Source of the DNA: Clostridia bacterium
GTDB lineage: Bacteria > Bacillota > Clostridia > Oscillospirales > Acutalibacteraceae
NCBI GenBank assembly: GCA_024404095.1
Contig: JAKSQO010000011.1
Coordinates: 1-64,000, forward strand
DNA length: 64,000 nt
Direction of reading: 5' to 3'
Shown here: positions 17,868-25,526 of the stretch, in pieces
Numbering within the stretch: the stretch's first letter is position 1
Layout: the number at the start of each line of letters is the position of its first letter
Position numbers and translations under genes: made by a program
The notes under the pieces: model-generated
Database searches by the model: none
Seen by the model: only the letters and a program-made list of their open reading frames with translations
Told to the model about the DNA's origin: nothing

Positions 17868-19280
17868 ATGAGAAAAACAAAAATCGTCTGCACAATCGGC
17901 CCCGCCTGCTCCGACCGTGAAACACTCATTAAAATGTGCAAAGCGGGCATGAATGTCGCAAGACTTAACTTTTCACACGGTGACCACGCAGGTCATCTGA
18001 AATGCATTGAAACAATAAAGAGCGTTCGTGACGAACTCAACCTGCCCGTCGCAATTCTGCTTGACACAAAGGGTCCCGAGTACCGTATCAAGACATTCAA
18101 AAACGGCAAGGTTACCCTTCACGAGGGTGATACATTCGCTTTCACACGTGAGGAAATTGAGGGTGACGAGCATCGAGTTTCGGTCACCTACAAGAATATT
18201 GTCAACGAGCTCAGCGAGGGTGACGTTATTCTGCTCAACAACGGTCTGATTGCCTTTGAGGTTACCGATTTCACCGAAAATGATGTTATCTGCAAGGTAA
18301 CTGTCGGCGGTGAGCTTTCAGACAGAAAGAGCATGAGCTTCCCCGGCAAGGTGCTCAATCAGCCGTACTTAAGCGAACAGGACAAAAAAGACATCCTTTT
18401 CGGAATTGAAAATGACATTGATTTCATTGCCTGCTCATTCGTTTCCTGCAAGCAGGATATGCTCGATATAAAAAACTTTGTTGAGGAGCACAACGGTAAG
18501 AACATTGACCTTATCGCTAAGATTGAGAACCGCTCGGGTGTTGACAACATTGAAGAAATCTGTACGGTTTGCGACGGAATTATGGTTGCACGAGGAGATA
18601 TGGGTGTTGAAATTCCGTTTGTTGAGCTGCCTGCTATTCAAAAAATGCTTATCACAAAATGCCGACTTCTCGGCAAGAGAGTTATTACCGCAACAGAGAT
18701 GCTTGAATCCATGATTCACAACGTCAGACCCACCCGTGCGGAAATTTCCGACGTTGCAAACGCTGTCTATGACGGAACAAGCGCTCTGATGCTTTCGGGC
18801 GAAACAGCCGCAGGCGCATACCCTGTTCTCGCGGTTGAAACAATGTCAAAGATTGCCGAGGAAGCAGAGCGCAACATCAGCTATGACAAGCGTTTCAGAA
18901 ACGCTACATTCAACATCAAGAACACAGTTGACGCTATATCCCATGCAACGTGCGGAATGGCGATTGACATCGGCTCAAAGGTTATCGCCGTATGCTCCCT
19001 TTCGGGTATGACCGCTCGCATGGTTTCACGTTTCCGCTGTCCTGCCGATATTCTCGGCGTAACTACTGACCTGAAAACATGGCGCAAGCTCTCGCTTTCA
19101 TGGGGAGTTACTCCCGTTATGTGTGAGACTTTTACATCCATTGACGTTCTTTTCTTCACCGCCGCAAGACTTGCCAAAAGCACATTCAATCTTGAAAGTG
19201 GCGAAAAAATCATAATTACAGGTGGTATTACTAACGGAACGTCAGGAAATACCAATCTGATAAAGGTTGAAACTGTCTGA
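17868..19280 (+). CDS. pyk: Pyruvate kinase
   Basis: The 470-residue glycolytic enzyme transfers phosphate from phosphoenolpyruvate to ADP. Family marks: KIVCTIGPACSD at the start, MNVARLNFSHGDHAGH, DTKGPEYRIKTF, IAKIENRSGVDNIEEI (the catalytic-lysine region) and IMVARGDMGVEIPF, RVITATEMLESMI. The length lacks the extra C-terminal PEP-utiliser domain found in Bacillus enzymes. ATG 17868 follows AGAGGA; a longer in-frame reading from 17826 starts inside the terminator hairpin and is rejected. Confidence 0.95.
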   Translation: MRKTKIVCTIGPACSDRETLIKMCKAGMNVARLNFSHGDHAGHLKCIETIKSVRDELNLPVAILLDTKGPEYRIKTFKNGKVTLHEGDTFAFTREEIEGDEHRVSVTYKNIVNELSEGDVILLNNGLIAFEVTDFTENDVICKVTVGGELSDRKSMSFPGKVLNQPYLSEQDKKDILFGIENDIDFIACSFVSCKQDMLDIKNFVEEHNGKNIDLIAKIENRSGVDNIEEICTVCDGIMVARGDMGVEIPFVELPAIQKMLITKCRLLGKRVITATEMLESMIHNVRPTRAEISDVANAVYDGTSALMLSGETAAGAYPVLAVETMSKIAEEAERNISYDKRFRNATFNIKNTVDAISHATCGMAIDIGSKVIAVCSLSGMTARMVSRFRCPADILGVTTDLKTWRKLSLSWGVTPVMCETFTSIDVLFFTAARLAKSTFNLESGEKIIITGGITNGTSGNTNLIKVETV

Positions 19281-19313
19281 TATTACAAAAACGAAAAATT
19301 TTCAAAAAAGCTA

Positions 19314-19342
19314 TTGACATTTGTCTGAAGATTGCTTATAAT
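19314..19342 (+). promoter_or_regulatory. SigA promoter of the T-box/trpB2 transcript
   Basis: TTGACA (19314-19319), 17 bases, TATAAT (19337-19342); a perfect consensus. Transcription should start near 19349. Confidence 0.88.
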
Positions 19343-19348
19343 GCAGTA

Positions 19349-19612
19349 AACCGTTGAGGAAGAGTGAGTAGGTTTTATTAAACGGCACAGAGAGCTGTGG
19401 GTTGGTGTAACACAGTGCGTAAAGTAGAGCTGAATGGACTTCTGAGGGCAAGCAGAATTAAAAGTATGCAAGCCGGAGTTGGTACTTCGTTACAAAGAAC
19501 CGTCGTATTATTTGTACGAGCTAAGTGGACGTTAATTCGTCAAGCAGGGTGGCACCGCAGGAGTTACAGCTCTTGTCCCGGCAGATTGTCGGGATAAGGG
19601 CTTTTTATTTTT
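19349..19612 (+). promoter_or_regulatory. T-box leader, tRNA-Trp specific
   Basis: The T-box core AGGGTGGCACCGC (19546-19558) is intact, preceded by a long Stem I region with the GAGTGAGTA K-turn-like motif and an AGAGA element. The likely specifier codon is TGG at 19435-19437 (Trp) within TGAATGGACT. The antiterminator bulge reads TGGC, which pairs with GCCA, the 3' end expected for tRNA-Trp with discriminator G. Uncharged tRNA-Trp should therefore stabilise the antiterminator and turn on trpB2. A terminator hairpin follows. Confidence 0.9.
19569..19610 (+). terminator. Regulated terminator of the T-box
   Basis: Stem GCTCTTGTCCCG/CGGGATAAGGGC followed by CTTTTTATTTTT. Its 5' part competes with the antiterminator fold. 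Confidence 0.88.
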
Positions 19613-19680
19613 ATTCCGGCATCGTGCAGTGAATAACTGCAATTAGCTCACCAAAACTAATTTAAAAAGGAGAGACAACT

Positions 19681-21057
19681 ATGAGCAACAAAAAAGAAAT
19701 TCCGTACAAAATCTATCTCGAAGAACATGAGATGCCGAAGCAGTGGTATAATGTCCGCGCGGACATGAAAAACAAGCCTGCTCCCCTCCTTAATCCCGGA
19801 ACACATAAGCCGATGACTTTTGAGGAATTAACACCCGTTTTCTGCGACGAGCTCGTTAAGCAGGAGCTTGATGACACAACACCGTATTTCGACATTCCTG
19901 AGGAAATCCTCAGCTTCTATAAGATGTACCGTCCCTCACCGCTTGTAAGAGCTTACTGCCTTGAGGAAAAGCTCCAGACTCCCGCAAAGATTTACTACAA
20001 ATTCGAGGGCAACAACACAAGCGGAAGCCACAAGCTGAACAGCGCAATCGCTCAGGCTTACTACGCTAAGAAGCAGGGTCTTAAGGGCGTAACAACAGAA
20101 ACAGGTGCAGGTCAGTGGGGCACAGCTCTTTCCATGGCATCTGCATACCTCGGACTTGACTGTAAGGTTTATATGGTTAAGTGCTCATACGAGCAGAAGC
20201 CGTTCCGCCGTGAGGTTATGCGCACCTACGGTGCAAGCGTAACTCCCAGCCCGAGCATGGATACAAAGGTTGGCCAGAAGATTCTTGCCGAGCATCCCGG
20301 CACAACAGGCAGCCTCGGCTGCGCAATCAGTGAAGCTGTTGAGGTTGCAACATCAACAGAGGGCTACCGTTACGTTCTCGGCAGCGTTCTTAATCAGGTT
20401 CTTCTTCACCAGTCAGTTATCGGTCTTGAGACAAAGGCTGCTCTTGACAAGTATGACATCAAGCCCGATATCATTATCGGATGTGCAGGCGGCGGTTCAA
20501 ACCTCGGCGGACTTATTTCCCCATTCATGGGTGAAAAGCTTCGCGGCGAAGCTGATTACAGAATCATCGCTGTTGAGCCTGCAAGCTGTCCGAGCTTCAC
20601 TCGCGGTACATTTGCATATGACTTCTGCGACACAGGCATGGTTTGTCCTCTTGCCAAGATGTATACTCTCGGCAGCAACTTCATCCCTTCTGCAAACCAC
20701 GCAGGCGGACTTCGCTACCATGGCATGAGCTCAACTCTCAGCCAGCTTTACGCTGACGGTCTTATGGAAGCAAGAAGCTATGAGCAGACAAAGGTTTTTG
20801 AAGCCGCACAGGAATTTGCAAGAGTTGAGGGCATTCTCCCCGCTCCCGAAAGCAGCCATGCAATCAGAGCCGCTATTGACGAAGCTCTTAAGTGCAAGGA
20901 AACAGGCGAAGAAAAGACAATCGTATTCGGTCTTACAGGTACAGGCTACTTTGATATGTACGCATATCAGGCATACAACGACGGCACAATGTCAGACTAC
21001 ATCCCCACAGATGAAGAGATTGCCGCAAGCGTTGCAGGTCTTCCCAAGGTTGACTGA
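19681..21057 (+). CDS. trpB: TrpB2-type tryptophan synthase beta chain
   Basis: The 458-residue PLP enzyme is of the TrpB2 class (longer than TrpB1, about 400 residues). The PLP lysine lies in SGSHKLNSA (Lys118), GAGQWG is the family substrate loop, and GCAGGGSNLGG is the phosphate-binding loop. TrpB2 joins indole and serine to tryptophan, or salvages indole, without TrpA. No trpA is adjacent. The tRNA-Trp T-box upstream supports the Trp role. AAAGGAGAG precedes ATG 19681. Confidence 0.93.
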   Translation: MSNKKEIPYKIYLEEHEMPKQWYNVRADMKNKPAPLLNPGTHKPMTFEELTPVFCDELVKQELDDTTPYFDIPEEILSFYKMYRPSPLVRAYCLEEKLQTPAKIYYKFEGNNTSGSHKLNSAIAQAYYAKKQGLKGVTTETGAGQWGTALSMASAYLGLDCKVYMVKCSYEQKPFRREVMRTYGASVTPSPSMDTKVGQKILAEHPGTTGSLGCAISEAVEVATSTEGYRYVLGSVLNQVLLHQSVIGLETKAALDKYDIKPDIIIGCAGGGSNLGGLISPFMGEKLRGEADYRIIAVEPASCPSFTRGTFAYDFCDTGMVCPLAKMYTLGSNFIPSANHAGGLRYHGMSSTLSQLYADGLMEARSYEQTKVFEAAQEFARVEGILPAPESSHAIRAAIDEALKCKETGEEKTIVFGLTGTGYFDMYAYQAYNDGTMSDYIPTDEEIAASVAGLPKVD

Positions 21058-21068
21058 TAAAAAGTATT

Positions 21069-21098
21069 AAAGGTGAGCTTAACGGCTCACCTTTTTTT
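21069..21098 (+). terminator. Terminator after trpB2
   Basis: Stem AAAGGTGAGC/GCTCACCTTT followed by T residues. Confidence 0.88.
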
Positions 21099-21110
21099 AT
21101 AACACAAATT

Positions 21111-21180
21111 AGTCATTGCGAGGAACGGAGTGACGCGGCAATCCACGGCTGCATATGGATTGCTTCGCTCGCAATGACAA
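21111..21180. repeat. Palindromic repeat, single copy
   Basis: The unit runs GTCATTGCGAGGAACGGAG ... GGCAATCC ... GGATTGCTTCGCTCGCAATGAC. The ends are complementary over about 15 bases, and it belongs to the family at 8731-9000. Confidence 0.7.
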
Positions 21181-21207
21181 AAATCCGCCCGACTTAGTTT
21201 CGGGCGG
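21178..21207 (-). terminator. Terminator of the XRE gene
   Basis: Stem CCGCCCGA/TCGGGCGG lies directly after the stop codon, followed on the minus strand by ATTTTTG. Confidence 0.7.
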
Positions 21208-21420
21208 TTATCTATTGGGATTGTCGCTCTCCCCTAAAATGTAATCACAGCTTACATTATAGTATCTCGCTAAAGTTATTATATGGCGAATAGGAATTTC
21301 ATTTGCTCCTCTTTCGTACCTTGCATACATCGTCTGAGATGTTCCGAGAATACCTGCAATTTGTTGTTGCGTCAAATCATGATCTTCACGTAAATCTCTA
21401 ATAATTTTGATATATTTCAT
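21208..21420 (-). CDS. XRE-family transcriptional regulator
   Basis: The 70-residue protein is essentially one Cro/CI helix-turn-helix: LREDHDLTQQQIAGILGTSQTMYARYERGANEIP is the HTH with the usual recognition helix (SQTMYARYERG), followed by RHIITLARYYNVSCDYILGES. It is divergent to the gene at 21510, and two near-identical operators lie between them. Autoregulation and control of the adjacent AT-rich cassette are inferred. Loss of any effector domain means the signal it reads is unknown. Confidence 0.88.
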   Translation of the reverse strand: MKYIKIIRDLREDHDLTQQQIAGILGTSQTMYARYERGANEIPIRHIITLARYYNVSCDYILGESDNPNR

Positions 21421-21444
21421 ACAATCACCAAAATTATTATATTC

Positions 21445-21490
21445 AGTAAAGAAGTTTACTATTGACTTTAGTAAATATTTTTACTATAAT
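21445..21490. promoter_or_regulatory. Divergent promoter with two operators for the XRE regulator
   Basis: Two inverted repeats with the same arms and a 4-base gap occur: AGTAAA-N4-TTTACT at 21445-21460 and TAGTAAA-N4-TTTACTA at 21469-21486. The second overlaps a plus-strand promoter, TTGACT (21462-21467), 17 bases, TATAAT (21485-21490). A minus-strand -10 box (TATAAT, complement at 21436-21441) for the XRE gene sits next to the first. This is a classic repressor arrangement. Confidence 0.75.
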
Positions 21491-21509
21491 TGTGTTGGAG
21501 GTGAGAAAA

Positions 21510-21704
21510 ATGAGAAAAATCGCTATGGCTGTTTTGTTTATTCTGTTGGTAATATTATCCGGATGCACAACATCTTCAAAAGTCGTAACATGCTATTTTT
21601 GTGGTAACGAAACAAAAGCTACTCATCAATTAGATTACGACGGCACCGTTGTATATGCATGTGATGAATGCTACGAACAATTAAGTTCTTTCAAATCTAA
21701 CTGA
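21510..21704 (+). CDS. Small lipoprotein with a CxxC zinc-finger pair
   Basis: The 64-residue product starts MRKIAMAVLFILLVILSGC, a clear lipoprotein signal with lipobox LSGC. The mature part has CYFCGNETKATHQLDYDG and YACDECYEQL, two CxxC knuckles that look like one treble-clef/zinc-ribbon. A longer in-frame ATG at 21462 lies in the promoter; ATG 21510 has GGAGG at the right distance. First gene of the XRE-linked cassette. Function unknown. Confidence 0.75.
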   Translation: MRKIAMAVLFILLVILSGCTTSSKVVTCYFCGNETKATHQLDYDGTVVYACDECYEQLSSFKSN

Positions 21705-21718
21705 AATGGTGACTTATT

Positions 21719-22213
21719 ATGAAAAAATTCTTTATTATATTCATACTGCTTATTTTCGGATCAGCTTTAATTTATACGCAATTCATCAATAAAACACCGG
21801 AGGAAAAAATATGTTCCCGTTTGGAACAGTTTGAGCAGGCTTATGCCGACGGTGATCTAAATGCTTGTATCGACTGTTTCGATGCAAGAACAAGAAATGC
21901 ATATAAAGGGGTTGGAACTCTTGGATCCATGATTGGGGGAAACGTCGGTTTATTTAATTTCAACCTCGGATCAGATACTTTAGGCGCATTATTTAGTTTA
22001 GGCGTAGCTAAAGGCGATGAACAAGTTAAATTTACTGTAAAATCTATAAAAATAATTGACCAGGAACACGCAACAGTTGATGCTGAAATCTGGACAAATG
22101 CCGATGGGGTTTTTAGTGAAACCACAGAAGCAGTAACATTTGACATGAAAAGAGAACCCAATTCATGGTATTTATTTTGGCAAAATGATTGGTATATTTC
22201 AGAAAAATTTTAA
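21719..22213 (+). CDS. Membrane-anchored protein with NTF2-like or DUF4878-like fold
   Basis: The 164-residue protein has an N-terminal membrane segment (FFIIFILLIFGSALIYTQFI). The outside part has the pattern of small secreted lumazine-binding/NTF2-like domains: EEKICSRLEQFEQAYADGDLNACIDCFDARTRN (helix then a conserved D/C region), strands VKFTVKSIKIIDQEHATVDAEIW, and WYLFWQNDWYISE. The assignment is by pattern only. It follows the lipoprotein by 14 bases in the AT-rich cassette. Confidence 0.6.
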   Translation: MKKFFIIFILLIFGSALIYTQFINKTPEEKICSRLEQFEQAYADGDLNACIDCFDARTRNAYKGVGTLGSMIGGNVGLFNFNLGSDTLGALFSLGVAKGDEQVKFTVKSIKIIDQEHATVDAEIWTNADGVFSETTEAVTFDMKREPNSWYLFWQNDWYISEKF

Positions 22214-22233
22214 CATAAAGGATGTATGAACAT

Positions 22234-23616
22234 ATGTTTTGTAATATTTGCGGTAAAATAAATGACGAAGGCACTAATATATGTATTCATTGCGGAAATG
22301 AAATCACAGAAACAAAACTAAGTAATCCTGATATTCGTAACGATAGTAACTTGAGCACAAATTCGCTTTCAGAAAATTTAGACAAAAAGTTTAAACACTT
22401 TTCATCAGACACCACCGTAATCACTCAAAAGGCAATAAAAAAAATTAAAGACAATAAGAATAAATACAAAAAAATACTAATTCCTGCTTCAATTCTTATT
22501 ATAACAGTCATTCTGATTACCGTCACAATTTCATTGATAAATTCAAAAGTCTCATTAAAAAAATATGTTGCAGATGAATTAGTATTTTCCGGAGTGAACG
22601 GATACGGATCAATAAATTCAATAAACAATTTAATAAGTTGGGACGAACTCAATCGTGATATTATAAAGAAAAATCCAAGTACAAAAGATATACACGATTT
22701 CGACTCACTTTCAACCGCATCAATATTAAGTGGCGGAACTGTCAGTAAAGATATCAAAAGCTATATAAGCATCAATCTTGATGATGAAGTAGAGAATGGT
22801 AAGCTTTCTAACGGAGATAAAATTACAGTAAATTTTGTCATTGATCAAGAAGGTATTAAAAAAAATCCATATTTTTCAAAAAGAATTAAAGAAAAAAACG
22901 GATATAAACTTTCATTTACTGTTTCAGGGCTTAACGAAGGCACTAAAATAGATGTTTTCGAAGCAATAGACTGTTATATTTATGATGACAATTCCTATGA
23001 TAACCAGGATGGCTTATTATTTAAATCTGATTATAAAAAAGAATATGAACAGGGAATAGAAGTTTGTTATGATAATGGGGTAAAAATTTATGGCGAAGAT
23101 TTTTCCTCCATTCGAGTTAATTTTGAAAGATCGAATGATAAAATAATTGAATCTAATACCCAATCAGTGAAATTCAAATTAAATATTAAGCCGGATGAAT
23201 ATATAAAATACGGTATTATTTTAGATTCCGTTGAAAAAGATGTAAATGTTGTCAAATTGGCTTTTGCCGATGAAAATAGTATTTCAAAAGCTGACATAAC
23301 CACACTGACAGCCAAAGCCAATGAATACGCAAGAACCGAGTTTGAAACAGGACACACTTTAGCAAAAATTAAATTCTATTACGGAGAATATTTAACTCCA
23401 ACACTCTCATATTTTTATAAGACCTCTGAGGGTTACTGCGTTGTACATTTTGACGGTTTAAAAATAAGAAGCGATAATATGCAGCTTTATAATCTTGATA
23501 ACCAAAAAGCAGATTCATATGGCTGGTGGGGACACACTACATATAAAACCATTGAAGACTACGAAACCGGAGAACTTGCAAAAACAATAAAATCTTGCGA
23601 AATATCGACAAACTGA
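22234..23616 (+). CDS. Zinc-ribbon membrane protein of the XRE-linked cassette
   Basis: A 460-residue protein, starting at ATG 22234 (AAAGGA 11 bases upstream; an in-frame ATG at 22222 overlaps that site). An N-terminal zinc ribbon (CNICG...CIHCG, residues 2-20) is followed by a charged linker and one membrane segment (ILIPASILIITVILITVTISLI, residues about 82-105). The remaining 350 residues are probably extracellular, beta-rich and of unknown fold. Zinc-ribbon-plus-membrane proteins of this form are common in Firmicutes but their roles are mostly unknown. Low G+C compared with the flanks. Confidence 0.65.
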   Translation: MFCNICGKINDEGTNICIHCGNEITETKLSNPDIRNDSNLSTNSLSENLDKKFKHFSSDTTVITQKAIKKIKDNKNKYKKILIPASILIITVILITVTISLINSKVSLKKYVADELVFSGVNGYGSINSINNLISWDELNRDIIKKNPSTKDIHDFDSLSTASILSGGTVSKDIKSYISINLDDEVENGKLSNGDKITVNFVIDQEGIKKNPYFSKRIKEKNGYKLSFTVSGLNEGTKIDVFEAIDCYIYDDNSYDNQDGLLFKSDYKKEYEQGIEVCYDNGVKIYGEDFSSIRVNFERSNDKIIESNTQSVKFKLNIKPDEYIKYGIILDSVEKDVNVVKLAFADENSISKADITTLTAKANEYARTEFETGHTLAKIKFYYGEYLTPTLSYFYKTSEGYCVVHFDGLKIRSDNMQLYNLDNQKADSYGWWGHTTYKTIEDYETGELAKTIKSCEISTN

Positions 23617-23629
23617 AAGGAGGAAAAAA

Positions 23630-24247
23630 ATGTATTGTACTCGTTGTGGAAAAGAATTACCGAAAGGAATGGAAACTTGTCCTGAATGTGATGCTAAGAA
23701 TGTAAAAAACATCATAAATTCAAATGTTCTATCCGAAAATAATACAGAAGTAATAGGCAGAATCAAAAAATCGTTTTTAAATTTAAAAGAAGCAAAAAGT
23801 TTATTTTTAACAACAGAAATACTTCTTATATTTAATATTATTATATCTTTTTTTGACATGATAGATGTTTCTATTATATTTTCAGAAAGATCGGATTCGT
23901 TTTATGAGTTTCTGAAATATCTTAAAGAGTATGATTCAGATGATGCTAAAGTATTTCTTCCGATACTAACGATCTGCACAGTTTTAACAGTTATTTCAAT
24001 CTTCTATACGTGTATTCCGATTTTGTTCGATAAAAAATACAGTAAAAAGTATTTGATGTTGAATTATCCGACAATGATACTGGCTTTTACTGTCTATTTA
24101 ATTTTGATTATCGCTTTTTCTGAAGAAGATACAGGAGGATTGGGAAATATTGAGGTAAAATTCGGAGCATATTTGTATTTATTTGAAACGCTTTGTACCT
24201 TTGTTTCAACAATAATCTTCGGGCATAAAATAAAAAGCATGAAATAA
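23630..24247 (+). CDS. Zinc-ribbon membrane protein, four-helix
   Basis: A 205-residue protein with a zinc ribbon (CTRCG...CPECD, residues 3-24) and about four membrane segments after residue 60 (LLIFNIIISFFDMIDV, TVISIFYTCIPILF, MILAFTVYLILIIAF, LFETLCTFVSTIIFG). AAAGGAGG precedes ATG 23630. It closes the cassette and may form a complex with the preceding protein; this is a guess from neighbourhood. Function unknown. Confidence 0.6.
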   Translation: MYCTRCGKELPKGMETCPECDAKNVKNIINSNVLSENNTEVIGRIKKSFLNLKEAKSLFLTTEILLIFNIIISFFDMIDVSIIFSERSDSFYEFLKYLKEYDSDDAKVFLPILTICTVLTVISIFYTCIPILFDKKYSKKYLMLNYPTMILAFTVYLILIIAFSEEDTGGLGNIEVKFGAYLYLFETLCTFVSTIIFGHKIKSMK

Positions 24248-24331
24248 CTAATTACTCAATAAAAGAATCAGATAATCAGACTTCATATATATTTTTTGAA
24301 TTGTTTAATCAATAAAAAATAGAATTATAAT

Positions 24332-24458
24332 ATGAACAAACCGCCCGAATTGGTTTTGGGCGGTTAATTCTATCTGTCTGTCATTCTGAACGGAGTGAAG
24401 AATCCCGGCTTACTGCTTTCTGAGATTCTTCGGCGTGCCTCAGAATGACATTTTTTGC
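24332..24458. repeat. Intergenic hairpins, CATTCTGA-type repeat between the cassette and the iol operon
   Basis: The first hairpin (24340-24366, ACCGCCC/GGGCGGT) may end the cassette. The second, at 24375-24455, has complementary ends CATTCTGA ... TCAGAATG and GAAGAATC ... GATTCTTC, forming a long imperfect hairpin that could also stop transcription from the iol operon. Confidence 0.6.
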
Positions 24459-24462
24459 TTTA

Positions 24463-25488
24463 TTAAAGACCGTACTCAGCTGCGATGTCGGCAATCTTAA
24501 CGGGCATACCTGTTTCAAGTGATTTCTTAGCGGCGATGCCGATAAGAACAGGCTGGAGTCCGCACTCAAGACCAACTGTAACAGGCTTGTCATTTACGAT
24601 GCTGTCGATAAACTCTGTGATTTCAGCAACGTATGCGCCCATGTATCTCTCGAGGAAGAAGTTGAGAGGAACTTCGCCCTTAACGCCGTCAGCGTTTGAG
24701 ATAACTGCTGTTGACTCTGAATCGTTGCCGATAGCAACCTGACCGAGTGAACCGAATGCTTCAACTCTCTGGTCATAGCCGTAGCTTGCGCGGCGGCAGT
24801 TGTCAATTACTGCGATTGCACCGTTAGCAAGCTTCATTGAGATAACAGCTGTGTCGATGTCCCCTGCCTCACCGATTGCGGGGTCAACAAGAACTGCGCC
24901 GTATGCGAATACTTCCTCAACCTCTGAGCCTGACATGAAGCGAACCATATCAAAATCATGGATTGTCATATCAAGGAAAATACCGCCCGATACCTTGATG
25001 TAGCTTACCGGAGGTGCACCGGGGTCACGTGAGCAGACCTTGAGAATATTGAGGTCACCAATCTGACCGCCCTCAACAGCCTTGCGGGCTGCCTTGAAGT
25101 TATGGTCAAAACGGCGGTTGAAGCCAACCTGATATTTTACGTTGCTGTTTGCAAGTGCTTTCTTAACCTCGAGAATCTTGTTTACATCGTGGTCAATGGG
25201 CTTCTCGCAGAAAATGTGCTTGCCTGCTGCGATAGCTTCAAGAGAAATAGGAGAATGTGTATCGGTTGAAGAGCAGATAAGAACAGCCTCAATGTCCTTG
25301 TCCTCAAGAATCTTGTGGTAGTCCTCATAGAATTCTGTGATGCCGAGACCCTTTGCCCATTCCTTTGTTTCATCGTTCATGAACGGGTCAGCAACTGCCT
25401 TAACTGTTGCGTTCTTAACATATCTCATAATTGATTCGCAGTGTACCTTACCGATACGGCCTGCGCCGATAATACCGACATTTATCAT
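24463..25488 (-). CDS. iolG: Inositol 2-dehydrogenase IolG
   Basis: The 341-residue Gfo/Idh/MocA-family NAD enzyme oxidises myo-inositol to scyllo-inosose, the first step of the pathway. Marks: NAD motif VGIIGAGRIGKVH, the conserved EKP motif in GKHIFCEKPIDHD (Lys97 area), and GGIFLDMTIHDFDM. Usual length. Last gene of the operon, behind iolA. Confidence 0.92.
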   Translation of the reverse strand: MINVGIIGAGRIGKVHCESIMRYVKNATVKAVADPFMNDETKEWAKGLGITEFYEDYHKILEDKDIEAVLICSSTDTHSPISLEAIAAGKHIFCEKPIDHDVNKILEVKKALANSNVKYQVGFNRRFDHNFKAARKAVEGGQIGDLNILKVCSRDPGAPPVSYIKVSGGIFLDMTIHDFDMVRFMSGSEVEEVFAYGAVLVDPAIGEAGDIDTAVISMKLANGAIAVIDNCRRASYGYDQRVEAFGSLGQVAIGNDSESTAVISNADGVKGEVPLNFFLERYMGAYVAEITEFIDSIVNDKPVTVGLECGLQPVLIGIAAKKSLETGMPVKIADIAAEYGL

Positions 25489-25526
25489 TTTAATACGACC
25501 TTTCTTTATTTAATAAACAAATTTTT

